This document shows, piece by piece, positions 38,602 to 49,499 of a stretch of 64,000 nt of DNA. Each line of letters begins with the position of its first letter. Positions within the stretch are counted from its first letter, which is position 1. The DNA is taken from positions 457,809-521,808 of the forward strand of contig NZ_SJNX01000001.1 in the NCBI RefSeq assembly GCF_004331075.1. The letters run 5' to 3'. The position numbers and the translations under genes were made by a program. The DNA comes from Acinetobacter brisouioides. Lineage in GTDB: Bacteria; Pseudomonadota; Gammaproteobacteria; Pseudomonadales; Moraxellaceae. A model generated the notes under the pieces. It ran no database searches and was not told where the DNA came from. It worked only from the letters and a program-made list of their open reading frames with translations.

Positions 38602-38703
38602 ATCACCCATAAATGATTGTTGTTTATATATTTATTTTTTATATAACAAAACTGCTTAGAGAATATACGTAAGGATTTTGTTTCATCCAATATTTCTCAT
38701 ACA

Positions 38704-39687
38704 ATGAACCCGATAGCAACAAAGATAAGACCAAAGATGCAGTCACATGTCCATTTAGAACTTTCTACGTCCCAGGAAACCGCGACTGAACTGGTTGCCG
38801 TTTTAATTGCGGTGACCAACTTTTCCGCACGGGTACTCACTATTCAAGATGGTACACTTTTACCTTTTGGGCCACTGACCCCAATTCACCATTCATTACA
38901 AGCAGGTGCACGTGCTTGGGTTCAACAACAAACCGAGCAACCTTTGGGGTATATGGAACAACTGTATACCTTTGTCGACATCAAACGCTCGCAAGACTCT
39001 GGGCATCCTGTGGTATACATTAGTTACTTAGGACTGGTAAAAGAAGTCGATGAACAAAACCTAAAACTCGCAGCAAAATGGCATGACTGGTACGAGTACT
39101 TCCCATGGGAAGATCGTCGTAGTAAAGATGCGGAACAAGTTTGTCAGAAAATTTTGCCTAAAATTCAAAACTGGGTAGACTCTGCCGCCTCTGTATACCT
39201 GCGCCAAGCACGGCAACAACGCATGAATTTATGCTGGGGACTCTCCAATTACGATTGGCTGGAAGAAAACACCTTACTCCGCTACGAGCTCATGTATGAA
39301 GTCGGGCTAATTGCCGAATCGCCATACTATGATGGTCGCCTGCCTGAATCGATTACAGGTAAAGCCATGCATAACCATCACCGTCGTGTTTTAGCCACAG
39401 CCATGTCACGTTTGCGCTCTAAATTACAATACCGCCCAGTGATTTTTGAGTTAATGCCACCCGAGTTTACTTTGTATCAATTACAACAAAGTATTCAAGC
39501 GCTCAGCGGTGTGGAATTACATAAACAGAATTTCCGTCGCCTGATACACAACCAAAACTTAGTTGAACCTACAGGCAAAGAAGCTATTCCAGAGCGTGGT
39601 CGCCCTGCACAACTTTACCGTTTTAAAGAAAATGTCTTACAAGAAAGTTTACTTTCAGGCTATAAACTTCCCATTATGAACAACTAA
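38704..39687 (+). CDS. Nudix-derived NAD biosynthesis regulator (NrtR/NadQ type)
   Basis: 327 residues. The N-terminal half (about 25-130) follows the Nudix fold (FGPLTPIHHSLQAGARAWVQ then EQLYTFVDIKR) but lacks the catalytic REXXEE box, so it should bind rather than hydrolyse a nucleotide. The C-terminal winged helix has FELMPPEFTLYQLQQSIQAL, FRRLIHNQNLVEPTG and GRPAQLYRF, typical of NrtR/NadQ regulators. It is divergent from nadA-nadB and upstream of nadC, with three matching palindromes around. The effector (ADP-ribose, ATP or NAD) is unknown here. An alternative start is ATG 38737. Confidence 0.85.
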   Translation: MNPIATKIRPKMQSHVHLELSTSQETATELVAVLIAVTNFSARVLTIQDGTLLPFGPLTPIHHSLQAGARAWVQQQTEQPLGYMEQLYTFVDIKRSQDSGHPVVYISYLGLVKEVDEQNLKLAAKWHDWYEYFPWEDRRSKDAEQVCQKILPKIQNWVDSAASVYLRQARQQRMNLCWGLSNYDWLEENTLLRYELMYEVGLIAESPYYDGRLPESITGKAMHNHHRRVLATAMSRLRSKLQYRPVIFELMPPEFTLYQLQQSIQALSGVELHKQNFRRLIHNQNLVEPTGKEAIPERGRPAQLYRFKENVLQESLLSGYKLPIMNN

Positions 39688-39942
39688 GCTTCTAATTTTG
39701 ATCACTAGTTAAATAGCAAACCAAGAAAATTTGCTATTTAACTCAAAATTAGCATAAATCCCAAACTTCAAAAAATCCAACCCAATCAAAAATAGATAAA
39801 GCATTGAAATAAATTAAAAATTCTCAAAACACTACACTTTAAATTTTATCAATTATTCAAAAAAAATTAATATTTTTTACAAAAATCAAAATTATGCCGT
39901 TTTTTAAGCCAAAAAATTAATATTTGCGTGTTAGATAGTGAA

Positions 39943-39971
39943 CAATATATACTCCGTTTGAGCATATATTG
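39943..39971. promoter_or_regulatory. NAD-gene palindrome, site C, in the nadC leader
   Basis: The core TATACTCCGTTTGAGCATA (39948-39966) extends to an imperfect 29-bp palindrome with arms of 12 bp differing at one position. It touches the nadC ribosome site (GGAGAG, 39971-39976). A bound protein here would block nadC transcription start or elongation. Confidence 0.78.
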
Positions 39972-39983
39972 GAGAGATTCGTC

Positions 39984-40832
39984 ATGCGTTATGCATTGCC
40001 AGATGTGTTAATTCAACCACTGGTTCAATCCGCATTAAGGGAAGACTTGGGACGACGCGGAGATATTACTTCCGAAGCAACAATCGACTCACAGCAAAGT
40101 ACTGAATTACATATTATTGCCCGTGAATCTGGAATTGTTTGTGGTGTTCAACTGGCCCGCCTTGCCTTTGCACTTATGAACCCAGCAATTGAGTTTACAG
40201 CACAACTGCAAGATGGAGATGTCTTGAACAAAGGCAGCATCATTGCCAGTATTCGAGGTAATGCACGAGCAATTTTGAGTGCTGAACGTACTGCTTTAAA
40301 TTTTCTGACCCATTTAAGTGGCATTGCCACCACCACACATGAACTGCAAAGCAGTATTTCACATACGGCTGCAAAAATTACCTGTACCCGTAAAACCATT
40401 CCTGGTTTGCGTGATGTTCAAAAATATGCAGTGCGTGTCGGCGGCGGACGCAACCACCGTATGGGACTTGATGATGCGATTTTGATTAAAGACAACCACA
40501 TTGCGCTGGCAGGTGGTGACATTATTCAAACTATTCAGCGTGCCAAAGCTTATGCAGGACATTTAATTCCTGTTGAGGTTGAAGTGGATACGCTTGAACA
40601 GCTCGAACAAGTCTTGCAAGAAGGCGTATCTTTAGTTTTGCTAGATAATATGAGCCTTGAGCAATTACGTACAGCCGTGGCAATGTGTCAAGGCAAAGCG
40701 CAAACTGAAGCCTCCGGCGGAATTACCCCAGAAACTGCACCAAGTATTGCGGAAACAGGCGTCGATTTCTTGGCACTTGGCTATGTCACCCATAGCGCAC
40801 GTTATTTGGATATTGGCTTAGATTACCTTTAA
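39984..40832 (+). CDS. nadC: Nicotinate-nucleotide pyrophosphorylase (quinolinate phosphoribosyltransferase)
   Basis: 282 residues. Conserved blocks are ALREDLGRRGDITSEA, NFLTHLSGIAT, TRKTIPGLRDVQKYAV, NHRMGLDDAILIKDNH and EASGGITPETAPSIA. It makes nicotinate mononucleotide from quinolinate and PRPP. A TTG opens the frame at 39969 inside the palindrome; the ATG at 39984 with GGAGAG 7 nt upstream is the start. It is separated from the regulator by 296 bp of AT-rich DNA. Confidence 0.96.
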   Translation: MRYALPDVLIQPLVQSALREDLGRRGDITSEATIDSQQSTELHIIARESGIVCGVQLARLAFALMNPAIEFTAQLQDGDVLNKGSIIASIRGNARAILSAERTALNFLTHLSGIATTTHELQSSISHTAAKITCTRKTIPGLRDVQKYAVRVGGGRNHRMGLDDAILIKDNHIALAGGDIIQTIQRAKAYAGHLIPVEVEVDTLEQLEQVLQEGVSLVLLDNMSLEQLRTAVAMCQGKAQTEASGGITPETAPSIAETGVDFLALGYVTHSARYLDIGLDYL

Positions 40833-40842
40833 CTTAAGTCAA

Positions 40843-40879
40843 GATAGCTTGTAACAAAAATTAGGCGTTGCAAGCTATC
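40843..40879 (+). other. Hairpin after nadC
   Basis: GATAGCTTG (40843-40851) pairs with CAAGCTATC (40871-40879), extendable to 13 bp with one mismatch. No T run follows; it may be an mRNA 3' stabiliser or a weak terminator. Confidence 0.5.
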
Positions 40880-40925
40880 GCATATCCTCTAGAATGGATG
40901 ACATCATGTCATTTAGAGTGAGATT

Positions 40926-41489
40926 ATGACCGTCTTGCATACACTCTTTGCCAGCTGTACTGTTGCAGGTTTAATAACATTGAGTCCTTTCGTTCTTGCC
41001 AAAGAAAGTGACAATTTACTCACCGCAATTCAAAAACAATGGGTCGGACAAAAAGCACCAGCCTTCAAATTACAAGATCAACAAGGTCAGTGGCATCAAT
41101 TATCTCAGTATCAAGGTCAATGGGTCGTCCTGTATTTTTACCCGAAAGACAACTCACCAGGTTGCACTCAAGAAGCCAACCAATTTAAAGCCCTTTACCC
41201 GCAGTTTATTAAAAGCAATGCCGTAGTTTTGGGTGTTAGTCTAGATGATGTTAAATCACATCAAAAATTTTCTGAAAAACTGAATTTGCCTTTTCCTATT
41301 TTGGCAGACCATCAACAAACTCTTGCCAAACAGTTCGGCATTATTCGGAATTTAGGTTTTATGCAGATTGCCAAGCGCGAAAGCTTCCTGATCGACCCGA
41401 AAGGTACAATTGTTTATCATTATACCAGTGTCGATACGCAAACTCATGCCGCGCAGGTTTTGCAAGACATACAAAAATTTAACCCATAA
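40926..41489 (+). CDS. Peroxiredoxin of the Bcp/AhpC-TSA family, probably exported
   Basis: 187 residues. An N-terminal hydrophobic stretch (TLFASCTVAGLITLSPFVLAK) looks like a signal peptide. The thioredoxin-fold domain starts VGQKAPAFKLQDQQGQWHQL and has the peroxidatic cysteine in FYPKDNSPGCTQEANQF. The second cysteine five residues on, present in some Bcp, is absent, so it would be one-Cys type. It reduces peroxides, here likely in the periplasm. A strong terminator follows. Confidence 0.85.
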   Translation: MTVLHTLFASCTVAGLITLSPFVLAKESDNLLTAIQKQWVGQKAPAFKLQDQQGQWHQLSQYQGQWVVLYFYPKDNSPGCTQEANQFKALYPQFIKSNAVVLGVSLDDVKSHQKFSEKLNLPFPILADHQQTLAKQFGIIRNLGFMQIAKRESFLIDPKGTIVYHYTSVDTQTHAAQVLQDIQKFNP

Positions 41490-41490
41490 A

Positions 41491-41519
41491 AAAAAAGCAG
41501 CCATCGAGGCTGCTTTTTT
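41491..41519. terminator. Bidirectional terminator between peroxiredoxin and ferritin genes
   Basis: GCAGCC (41497-41502) / GGCTGC (41508-41513), loop ATCGA, flanked by A and T6 runs. It serves both convergent genes. Confidence 0.92.
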
Positions 41520-41532
41520 ATCGTTGAATCGT

Positions 41533-41997
41533 TTAAATCTGCGATTGAATATAATTTTGTAGCCCGATCAGTTCGATCAGGCGCATTTGTTTTTCCAGCC
41601 AGTAAGTATGGTCTTCTTCGGTATCTGACAACTGCTGACGCAACATGTCACGGCTAATATAATCGCCTTTCTCTTCGCAAAGTTTAATACCTTGAACCAA
41701 TTTTTCACGCACATGATATTCGAGTGCAAGATCAGCTCTTAGGCAGCTCACCACATCGGTTCCAACATCAACCTCGTCTCGCTGCATATTGGGTGTGCCA
41801 CCTAAAAATAGCACACGACGAATAATGGCATCCGCATGCGATGCTTCTTCATGCATTTCATGATCAATGCGTTCGTAGATTTTGCTTAAACCCCAATCAT
41901 CGTACATACGTGAATGGATCAGGTATTGATCACGAGCAGCCAGTTCGCCACCGATCAACATATTTAAATAGTCTATGACTTCTGGATTGCCACGCAT
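41533..41997 (-). CDS. Ferritin of the FtnA type (bacterioferritin-like, no heme methionine)
   Basis: 154 residues with the four-helix ferritin core. Diiron residues are visible in [27 protein letters not shown] and [12 protein letters not shown]. Aligning EEASHAD with the bacterioferritin IDEMKHAD puts alanine at the heme-ligand methionine (E. coli Met52). The sequence follows the Pseudomonas FtnA pattern ([24 protein letters not shown]). It stores iron and would not bind heme in the Bfr manner. Databases often label such proteins bacterioferritin. Confidence 0.88.
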   Translation of the reverse strand: MRGNPEVIDYLNMLIGGELAARDQYLIHSRMYDDWGLSKIYERIDHEMHEEASHADAIIRRVLFLGGTPNMQRDEVDVGTDVVSCLRADLALEYHVREKLVQGIKLCEEKGDYISRDMLRQQLSDTEEDHTYWLEKQMRLIELIGLQNYIQSQI

Positions 41998-42146
41998 GGT
42001 GAATTTCTCCTGTGAAGATAAACTTTAGTATGCAAGGTTTATAGTAAAAAAGCAAAAATTAAGATTTATAAGTATATGATTTTTCATAACATTAAAATGA
42101 GAAACATACGCATTTATATTTTAACTTGGCTTATTTTCTAATCTAA

Positions 42147-42180
42147 AAATAAGCCCTTAAGTATTTTTAAGGGCTTATTT
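42147..42180 (-). terminator. Terminator after ligA
   Basis: Perfect 14-bp stem AAATAAGCCCTTAA (42147-42160) / TTAAGGGCTTATTT (42167-42180), 6-nt loop. On the minus strand it ends in a T-rich run about 60 nt after the ligA stop. Confidence 0.8.
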
Positions 42181-42237
42181 GCACAGCAGCTGAAGTTACA
42201 AATTTCAACATTCTGTCATCAAAAACCAATCTGCTTT

Positions 42238-44343
<2,106 letters not shown>

Positions 44344-45309
44344 TTAGTTGCTCTGTGTCGCTTGCGGTTTGTAATCAATGATTTGATGACGCCAGTGTTC
44401 TTTGAGTTGCTGAGTCAGTTCACAACTGTTTTCATCAAATACTTTCCCATCGATATCACGAGCAATCAGATTAGCGATACTGACCATCATATCAAAACCG
44501 GCTTGTGAGTGTGGGTTTGGCAACGTCAAGAAAAAGGCAAAGCCCTGTACTTGCTCAGCAGATAAAGTTTCCAAGTCAAAACCAGCTGGGCCTTCATCAG
44601 TAACACGCAATACGGAGAACATCAGTGGACTTTCTTCTTCGGTATTTTCATAGCGATGGAAGCAAGATAACTCACCAAAACGCAGACCGTATTTGAGTAA
44701 AACTTTCAAAGCACGATCACCCGACAATACACGGCGTGGGTTCGGATAAACATTTAAGGCAAAAATATATTCGGCATTGGACAAGGCGCTTTCATCATCA
44801 TAGCGCTGCTGTTCATGCAAATGCATGTCCAAAATCGAGCTTTCTTCTTCAAACTCTGCAATCGCAACGGTTTCAATGTCTGGATTAAGGCTAAGTGTGG
44901 CGGCAGGCTCAGCTTTTTTCTCATCATTATTGGTAACGGCTGGCTCAGTTTGTTCTACAGTTTCAGATTGCTTTTGTTCTTGCTCTTGTGCAGGCTTCTC
45001 AGTTTTTTCCAGAACAAGTTGACTTGGCTCAGGCTCTGCTTTTTTTGCCGATTCAGCCTCATGAGCAGTGCTAGTTTCCTCTGAATCATCGGCATCTAAA
45101 TGTGGCTCAATACGTTGCTCTAATTCCTGTGCAGCCGAAAGCTGATCACGCACAAAACGAGGAATCACAGGCTGATGAGTTTCAGGGTTAATGTGTAATT
45201 CCGATTCGAGCGAAGGCACATATTCTTTCGGCTTTCGTAACAGCAAAAACAACCCCAATAAAATAATCGCAACCGCGATCACAATACCTACGATTGTGGT
45301 GATTTCCAT
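44344..45309 (-). CDS. zipA: Cell division protein ZipA
   Basis: 321 residues. An N-terminal membrane helix (IVGIVIAVAIILLGLFLLL) is followed by a long acidic, glutamate/glutamine-rich linker (about 60-180) and the C-terminal FtsZ-binding domain (YIFALNVYPNPRRVLSGDRAL, EGPAGFDLETLSAEQVQGFA). It tethers FtsZ to the membrane. The start at 45309 has GGAG 7 nt before it, within the end of smc; the gap to the smc stop is 1 bp. The order smc-zipA-ligA is common in gammaproteobacteria. Confidence 0.95.
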   Translation of the reverse strand: MEITTIVGIVIAVAIILLGLFLLLRKPKEYVPSLESELHINPETHQPVIPRFVRDQLSAAQELEQRIEPHLDADDSEETSTAHEAESAKKAEPEPSQLVLEKTEKPAQEQEQKQSETVEQTEPAVTNNDEKKAEPAATLSLNPDIETVAIAEFEEESSILDMHLHEQQRYDDESALSNAEYIFALNVYPNPRRVLSGDRALKVLLKYGLRFGELSCFHRYENTEEESPLMFSVLRVTDEGPAGFDLETLSAEQVQGFAFFLTLPNPHSQAGFDMMVSIANLIARDIDGKVFDENSCELTQQLKEHWRHQIIDYKPQATQSN

Positions 45310-45310
45310 A

Positions 45311-48300
45311 CTATGACTCCGCAACTAACCCGTATTCTTTCGCTTCTTCTAAATTCACAGTGACCAATTTTGATGTTCCTGGCTCAGGCATTGTAACACC
45401 CAATAAATCCGTCGCCATGGTCATTGCCAGTTTATTATGTGTGATGTAAACAAATTGTACCTGTTCGGACAATTCTTTGACCAAATTACAAAAACGCTGC
45501 ACGTTAGCATCATCTAATGGTGCATCGACTTCATCCAGCACACAAAACGGTGCGGGATTGAGACGAAAAATAGCAAATACCAATGCCAACGCTGTCAGGG
45601 CTTTTTCTCCACCCGACAATAATGCCAGAGAACTGTTACGTTTCCCTGGCGGTCGAGCCATCAGTTTTACACCTGATTGCCAGTCATCTTCCAGACTTAA
45701 ACTGGCTTCCCCACCATTAAACACTTTTGGAAATAAATCCTGCAACTCATGATTGATCTGTTCAAAGGTTTGCATAAATAACTTACGCGTTTCCTGATCA
45801 ATACTTTTCATGGCCTGCTGCAACTGATCCACAGTATTTTGCAAATCCTGCATTTGGTGAGTGAGTTCATCATAACGCCCAGCAACTTCTTCATATTCCT
45901 GCGATGCTGCCAGATTCACCGCCCCGATTTTATCAAACTGCTGTTGGGCTTTTTGTAGTTGTGCCTGATGCGCCACCAGTTCAATTTCAACGCTTTTCAG
46001 TGGTTCAGCATTTAACTGTTCTAACTGCTCGGTATAATGTGTCAGGTCAGATTTTGCAGCTTGCCATGCCAGTCGTTTTTGCTCAAGCAATTCACGTACT
46101 TGTTCATCCTGCTGCTGTAGCTGATGACGCTGCTGGGTTAAATGCTGCTGCCTTTCTTGAACTGTATTCAGTTCAAGCTGCCATTCTTTCCACTGTTTTT
46201 CCAGCACCGCTGTTTGCTGTTGCTGCTCTTCGAGTTGCGCTTGCAAACTGGGTAATTCAAGCTGTATAGGTTGTAACACACTTTGCGCTTGCTGAAGTTG
46301 CTGCACACACTGTGCATATTGGCTTTTGATAAAACTTAAATCTTTTTCAAGCAGTTCAATCTTTTGCTGTCGCTGTTGCAACTGCTGTTTGCTGTCTTGT
46401 AACTGACTTTGCACTTGCTGGCGCTGGCGCTGCTGCTGTTCACATTGCTCAGCCAGTTCATCCACCTGCAACTGTAAGGTTTTATAGTTTGGTAATACCT
46501 GTTCCAGCTTGATTGCCAGCGCATGCAGATCAATCTCCAGATCGTCCTTTTGCATGGCATCTTCTTCAATTTGCAGGTCTAGCTGCTGTAACTGCGCCTG
46601 CAATTGTTGTTGTTGCAAGGCAAAAGCCTGTTGTGCACTATGCAATTTTGCCAACTGAACATCAAGCTGTTGTTGTTGCTGGCGTAGATTTTTGCTGTAC
46701 TGCTGCTGCTCTTGAATCTGCTGTTGGGTTGCTTTTAACGTCTGTTCTGCCAAAGTACTATGCTGTTGCAGTTGCTGTAATTGCTGCTGAACCTCTGCCA
46801 GTTCTTGCTCAATTTCCTGCAAGCGAATGCGATGGCTCAACGCGCCTTGTGCAGCCTGACTTTGTTCATCATAGAGTAGCCCGATCACCCAATCCTGCCC
46901 AAGCAAATAACCATCCAGACTCAGCAAGGTCTGCCCTGTCTGTAATTGTTTCTGCAAAGCCAGCGCCTGAGTAAAATCAGCTGCAATAGCAACCTGTTGC
47001 CACAGAGAATTTTGCGGATAGGCAATCCAGCTTGCCAGCGTCGGCAAACCTAACAGTTCAGTTTGCTGCATCACTTCAGAAATTTGCAGTTGTCGTGCCT
47101 GTTCTGGGTAAAATTGCTCTGCTTCAGGTCGCACATGAGCAGATAACCACTGCGCCAGATATTTTTCCACTAGCCCCGCATGTGCTTTGGCGACATCTTG
47201 CAATTGCAAAATTTGCATCAACTGCTGTGCGGTTGACTGCTGTTTCGGTTGCTGCTTAGTCATGAGTTTTTGCAGATTAGTTTGTTCTGCCTGCAAAATC
47301 TTGAGTTGTGACTGTTGAGCAGAAAGCTGTTGCTGCTGCTGTTGAAAGGCTTGTTGCTGCTGTTGTTTTTGCTGTTCAAGCCTCTGTAACTGTTGTTCAG
47401 TTTGCTGCACTTGTTCGGCGACACTGTGCTGTTGCTCGGTAAAATCTTCCAGTTCAGGTTGTGCAACCTGTGCTTTGACTTGCTGATATTGCTGTGACAG
47501 CGTTTCTTTTTGATGCTCTAAACGTAGAAGGTTTTTATTGAGCTGTTCCAGTTGTGACTGCATTTGCGCATGTTTTTGCTGTTGCTGCTCAACTTGGCTT
47601 TTGACCTGCTGATATTGTTGCAACGCAGTTTGATACTGTGCAGATAAGTCTGAATTTTGCTGCTGTTGCTGCTGATCATTCTGCTCAGCCTGTTGTACGC
47701 TTTCTGCCAATTGCTCACACTGTTCATGTAAGGTATCCAGTTGCATTTCGGTCAGTTGCAACTGCTCTTTCAACTGCGTTTTTTGTTGCTCGAGCTGAGA
47801 GATTTGTTGACTATTTTGCTGCTGTAACGCTTGTTTTTGTTCAACATTCAGTTGAATTTCAGACAGTTTTTTCTCGGCGGTTTGCCATGCTTGTTGTAAC
47901 GGTGTGGATTGCTGAATCAGGCGTTGAAACAAACCACTGGTTTCGGTCAGGTCATGTTCAACGGTGCTAAGTTCTGAACGTACCAGTTTAAACTGCTCAC
48001 CAGACTCAGTCATTTGCGCAGTATATTCTTGCTGCAAACGCTGGCTTTGCTGACATTGAAACGAGAGAATTTCAATTTTTAAAGTACGGATTTGCTGTTC
48101 TAATTGTTTGTACTGAACTGCGGCCTCGGACTGACGTTTCAGGGTTTTCAGCTGCGCTTTCAGTTCGTGGGCAATATCGTCCAGACGCTCTAAGTTTTGC
48201 GTGGTATGTTCCAGATGCTGCAAAGTTTCACGGCGACGTGCCTGATAACGGGACACCCCTGCGGCTTCTTCCACAAATACGCGCATTTCTTCAGGTTTGG

Positions 48301-48763
48301 CATCCACCAAACGGTTAATCATGCCCTGTTCAATAATCGCATAAGAACGTGGCCCTAAGCCTGTTCCCAAGAAAATATCGGTAATATCACGGCGGCGGCA
48401 ACGCGTACCATTGAGAAAATATTCAGATTTTCCCTCTCGTGTCACCTGACGGCGCACCGCCAGTTCATTGTAGGCATTGTACATGCCACCGAGTTTGCCA
48501 TAGGTATTTTCAAAGCGTAACTCGACGCTCGCCACCCCGACAGGCTTACGTTTGACGGTTCCCGTAAAAATCACGTCCTGCATGCTACCACCACGCAACT
48601 GGCGGGCACTTGATTCGCCCATGACCCAGCGAATCGCGTCAATGACATTGGATTTACCACAACCATTTGGCCCCACAATCGCACTACGGTTTGCTTTAAA
48701 ATGTAATGTGGTACTGTCGGCAAACGATTTGAAGCCTGAGAGTTTTAAACTGCTTAAACGCAT
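45311..48763 (-). CDS. smc: Chromosome segregation ATPase SMC
   Basis: 1150 residues. Walker A is GPNGCGKSNVIDAIRW, a hinge lies around residues 520-640, the ABC signature is LLSGGEKALTALALVFAIF and Walker B is PFCVLDEVDAPLDDANV. Both coiled-coil arms (about 170-510 and 660-990) are extremely glutamine-rich, with runs of 4-6 Q. It works with ScpA and ScpB (28.3-29.7 kb) to condense DNA. Many reverse-frame ORFs over it are shadows of CAG/CTG codons. Confidence 0.97.
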   Translation of the reverse strand: MRLSSLKLSGFKSFADSTTLHFKANRSAIVGPNGCGKSNVIDAIRWVMGESSARQLRGGSMQDVIFTGTVKRKPVGVASVELRFENTYGKLGGMYNAYNELAVRRQVTREGKSEYFLNGTRCRRRDITDIFLGTGLGPRSYAIIEQGMINRLVDAKPEEMRVFVEEAAGVSRYQARRRETLQHLEHTTQNLERLDDIAHELKAQLKTLKRQSEAAVQYKQLEQQIRTLKIEILSFQCQQSQRLQQEYTAQMTESGEQFKLVRSELSTVEHDLTETSGLFQRLIQQSTPLQQAWQTAEKKLSEIQLNVEQKQALQQQNSQQISQLEQQKTQLKEQLQLTEMQLDTLHEQCEQLAESVQQAEQNDQQQQQQNSDLSAQYQTALQQYQQVKSQVEQQQQKHAQMQSQLEQLNKNLLRLEHQKETLSQQYQQVKAQVAQPELEDFTEQQHSVAEQVQQTEQQLQRLEQQKQQQQQAFQQQQQQLSAQQSQLKILQAEQTNLQKLMTKQQPKQQSTAQQLMQILQLQDVAKAHAGLVEKYLAQWLSAHVRPEAEQFYPEQARQLQISEVMQQTELLGLPTLASWIAYPQNSLWQQVAIAADFTQALALQKQLQTGQTLLSLDGYLLGQDWVIGLLYDEQSQAAQGALSHRIRLQEIEQELAEVQQQLQQLQQHSTLAEQTLKATQQQIQEQQQYSKNLRQQQQQLDVQLAKLHSAQQAFALQQQQLQAQLQQLDLQIEEDAMQKDDLEIDLHALAIKLEQVLPNYKTLQLQVDELAEQCEQQQRQRQQVQSQLQDSKQQLQQRQQKIELLEKDLSFIKSQYAQCVQQLQQAQSVLQPIQLELPSLQAQLEEQQQQTAVLEKQWKEWQLELNTVQERQQHLTQQRHQLQQQDEQVRELLEQKRLAWQAAKSDLTHYTEQLEQLNAEPLKSVEIELVAHQAQLQKAQQQFDKIGAVNLAASQEYEEVAGRYDELTHQMQDLQNTVDQLQQAMKSIDQETRKLFMQTFEQINHELQDLFPKVFNGGEASLSLEDDWQSGVKLMARPPGKRNSSLALLSGGEKALTALALVFAIFRLNPAPFCVLDEVDAPLDDANVQRFCNLVKELSEQVQFVYITHNKLAMTMATDLLGVTMPEPGTSKLVTVNLEEAKEYGLVAES

Positions 48764-48774
48764 ACTGTCCTAAT

Positions 48775-49470
48775 TTAATGACGTGAGCGACGTGCCCATG
48801 CCAACTCAATCTGTTTCATTCGTGTCAGGGAGTCCAACACAAGCCCTCGCAAGTGTCGGCAAAAATCATGCATAAATAAAGTGGCTTGTTGCAAATTTTG
48901 GGTCAAAATAGCATCAATCATCCATTTTATGCGATTAAAGGTTTCCTCCAAATCACGTCGTGAGGTATTTAGGATTAAAAAATAGCAACGGCGCAGTGCA
49001 GGAAATAAGTCCTGAAAAAATTGAGTAAAATATAAATTATGAAACTGCCCTGCATGATTCAACAGGAAATAAAACCATAAATCATAAAATTGTTCAGACT
49101 GCATCTGTTTGACATACAATACTAACTGCTGCTCAAGCTGCTGAATTTTTTGTTTTTCACTAGATAGATCATGGTAAATAAAACATTGAATCAGTTGGCT
49201 CAGCAGCATGTCACAGCTTTCAAACAATTGGTTGACCTGCTCTGTGCTCATTTCGGTCACAATGGCACCACGACGCGGATAAATTTCAATTAAATGTGTG
49301 CGTTGTAGTAACAACAATGCTTCACGTACCGAACCGCGACTGACTTGCATATCTTTAGCAATCCGCAGTTCAGGAATACGTTCCCCTTCAAGCAACTCAC
49401 CTGAAATAATTTGCTGTGCAATTTGATCGGCAATCTGTTCGGCAAGACATTGTGCGGGTTGCTGCAGCAT
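48775..49470 (-). CDS. GntR-family (FadR/FCD-like) transcriptional regulator
   Basis: 231 residues. The N-terminal winged helix reads IISGELLEGERIPELRIAKDM then VSRGSVREALLLLQR, the GntR signature. The all-helical C-terminal domain resembles FCD but the metal-binding histidine pattern is only partly visible. It lies between smc and a TauE/SafE transporter, same strand as both. Target and ligand are unknown; control of the transporter next to it is one possibility. Confidence 0.85.
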   Translation of the reverse strand: MLQQPAQCLAEQIADQIAQQIISGELLEGERIPELRIAKDMQVSRGSVREALLLLQRTHLIEIYPRRGAIVTEMSTEQVNQLFESCDMLLSQLIQCFIYHDLSSEKQKIQQLEQQLVLYVKQMQSEQFYDLWFYFLLNHAGQFHNLYFTQFFQDLFPALRRCYFLILNTSRRDLEETFNRIKWMIDAILTQNLQQATLFMHDFCRHLRGLVLDSLTRMKQIELAWARRSRH

Positions 49471-49499
49471 GATTCACCTGTTTCATTTTTGATTTTGTT

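Noticed and set aside
39688..39942. Small gene between the NAD regulator and nadC
   Set aside because: The stretch is very AT-rich with frequent stops; nothing coding-like was seen.
41533..41997. Gene as heme-binding bacterioferritin (bfr)
   Set aside because: Alanine replaces the axial methionine and the sequence follows the FtnA pattern.
46513..46974. Plus-strand 153-codon frame and similar ones over smc
   Set aside because: They are reverse-frame shadows of the CAG-rich smc coiled coils; alanine/valine-rich composition follows from CTG/GCC reading.
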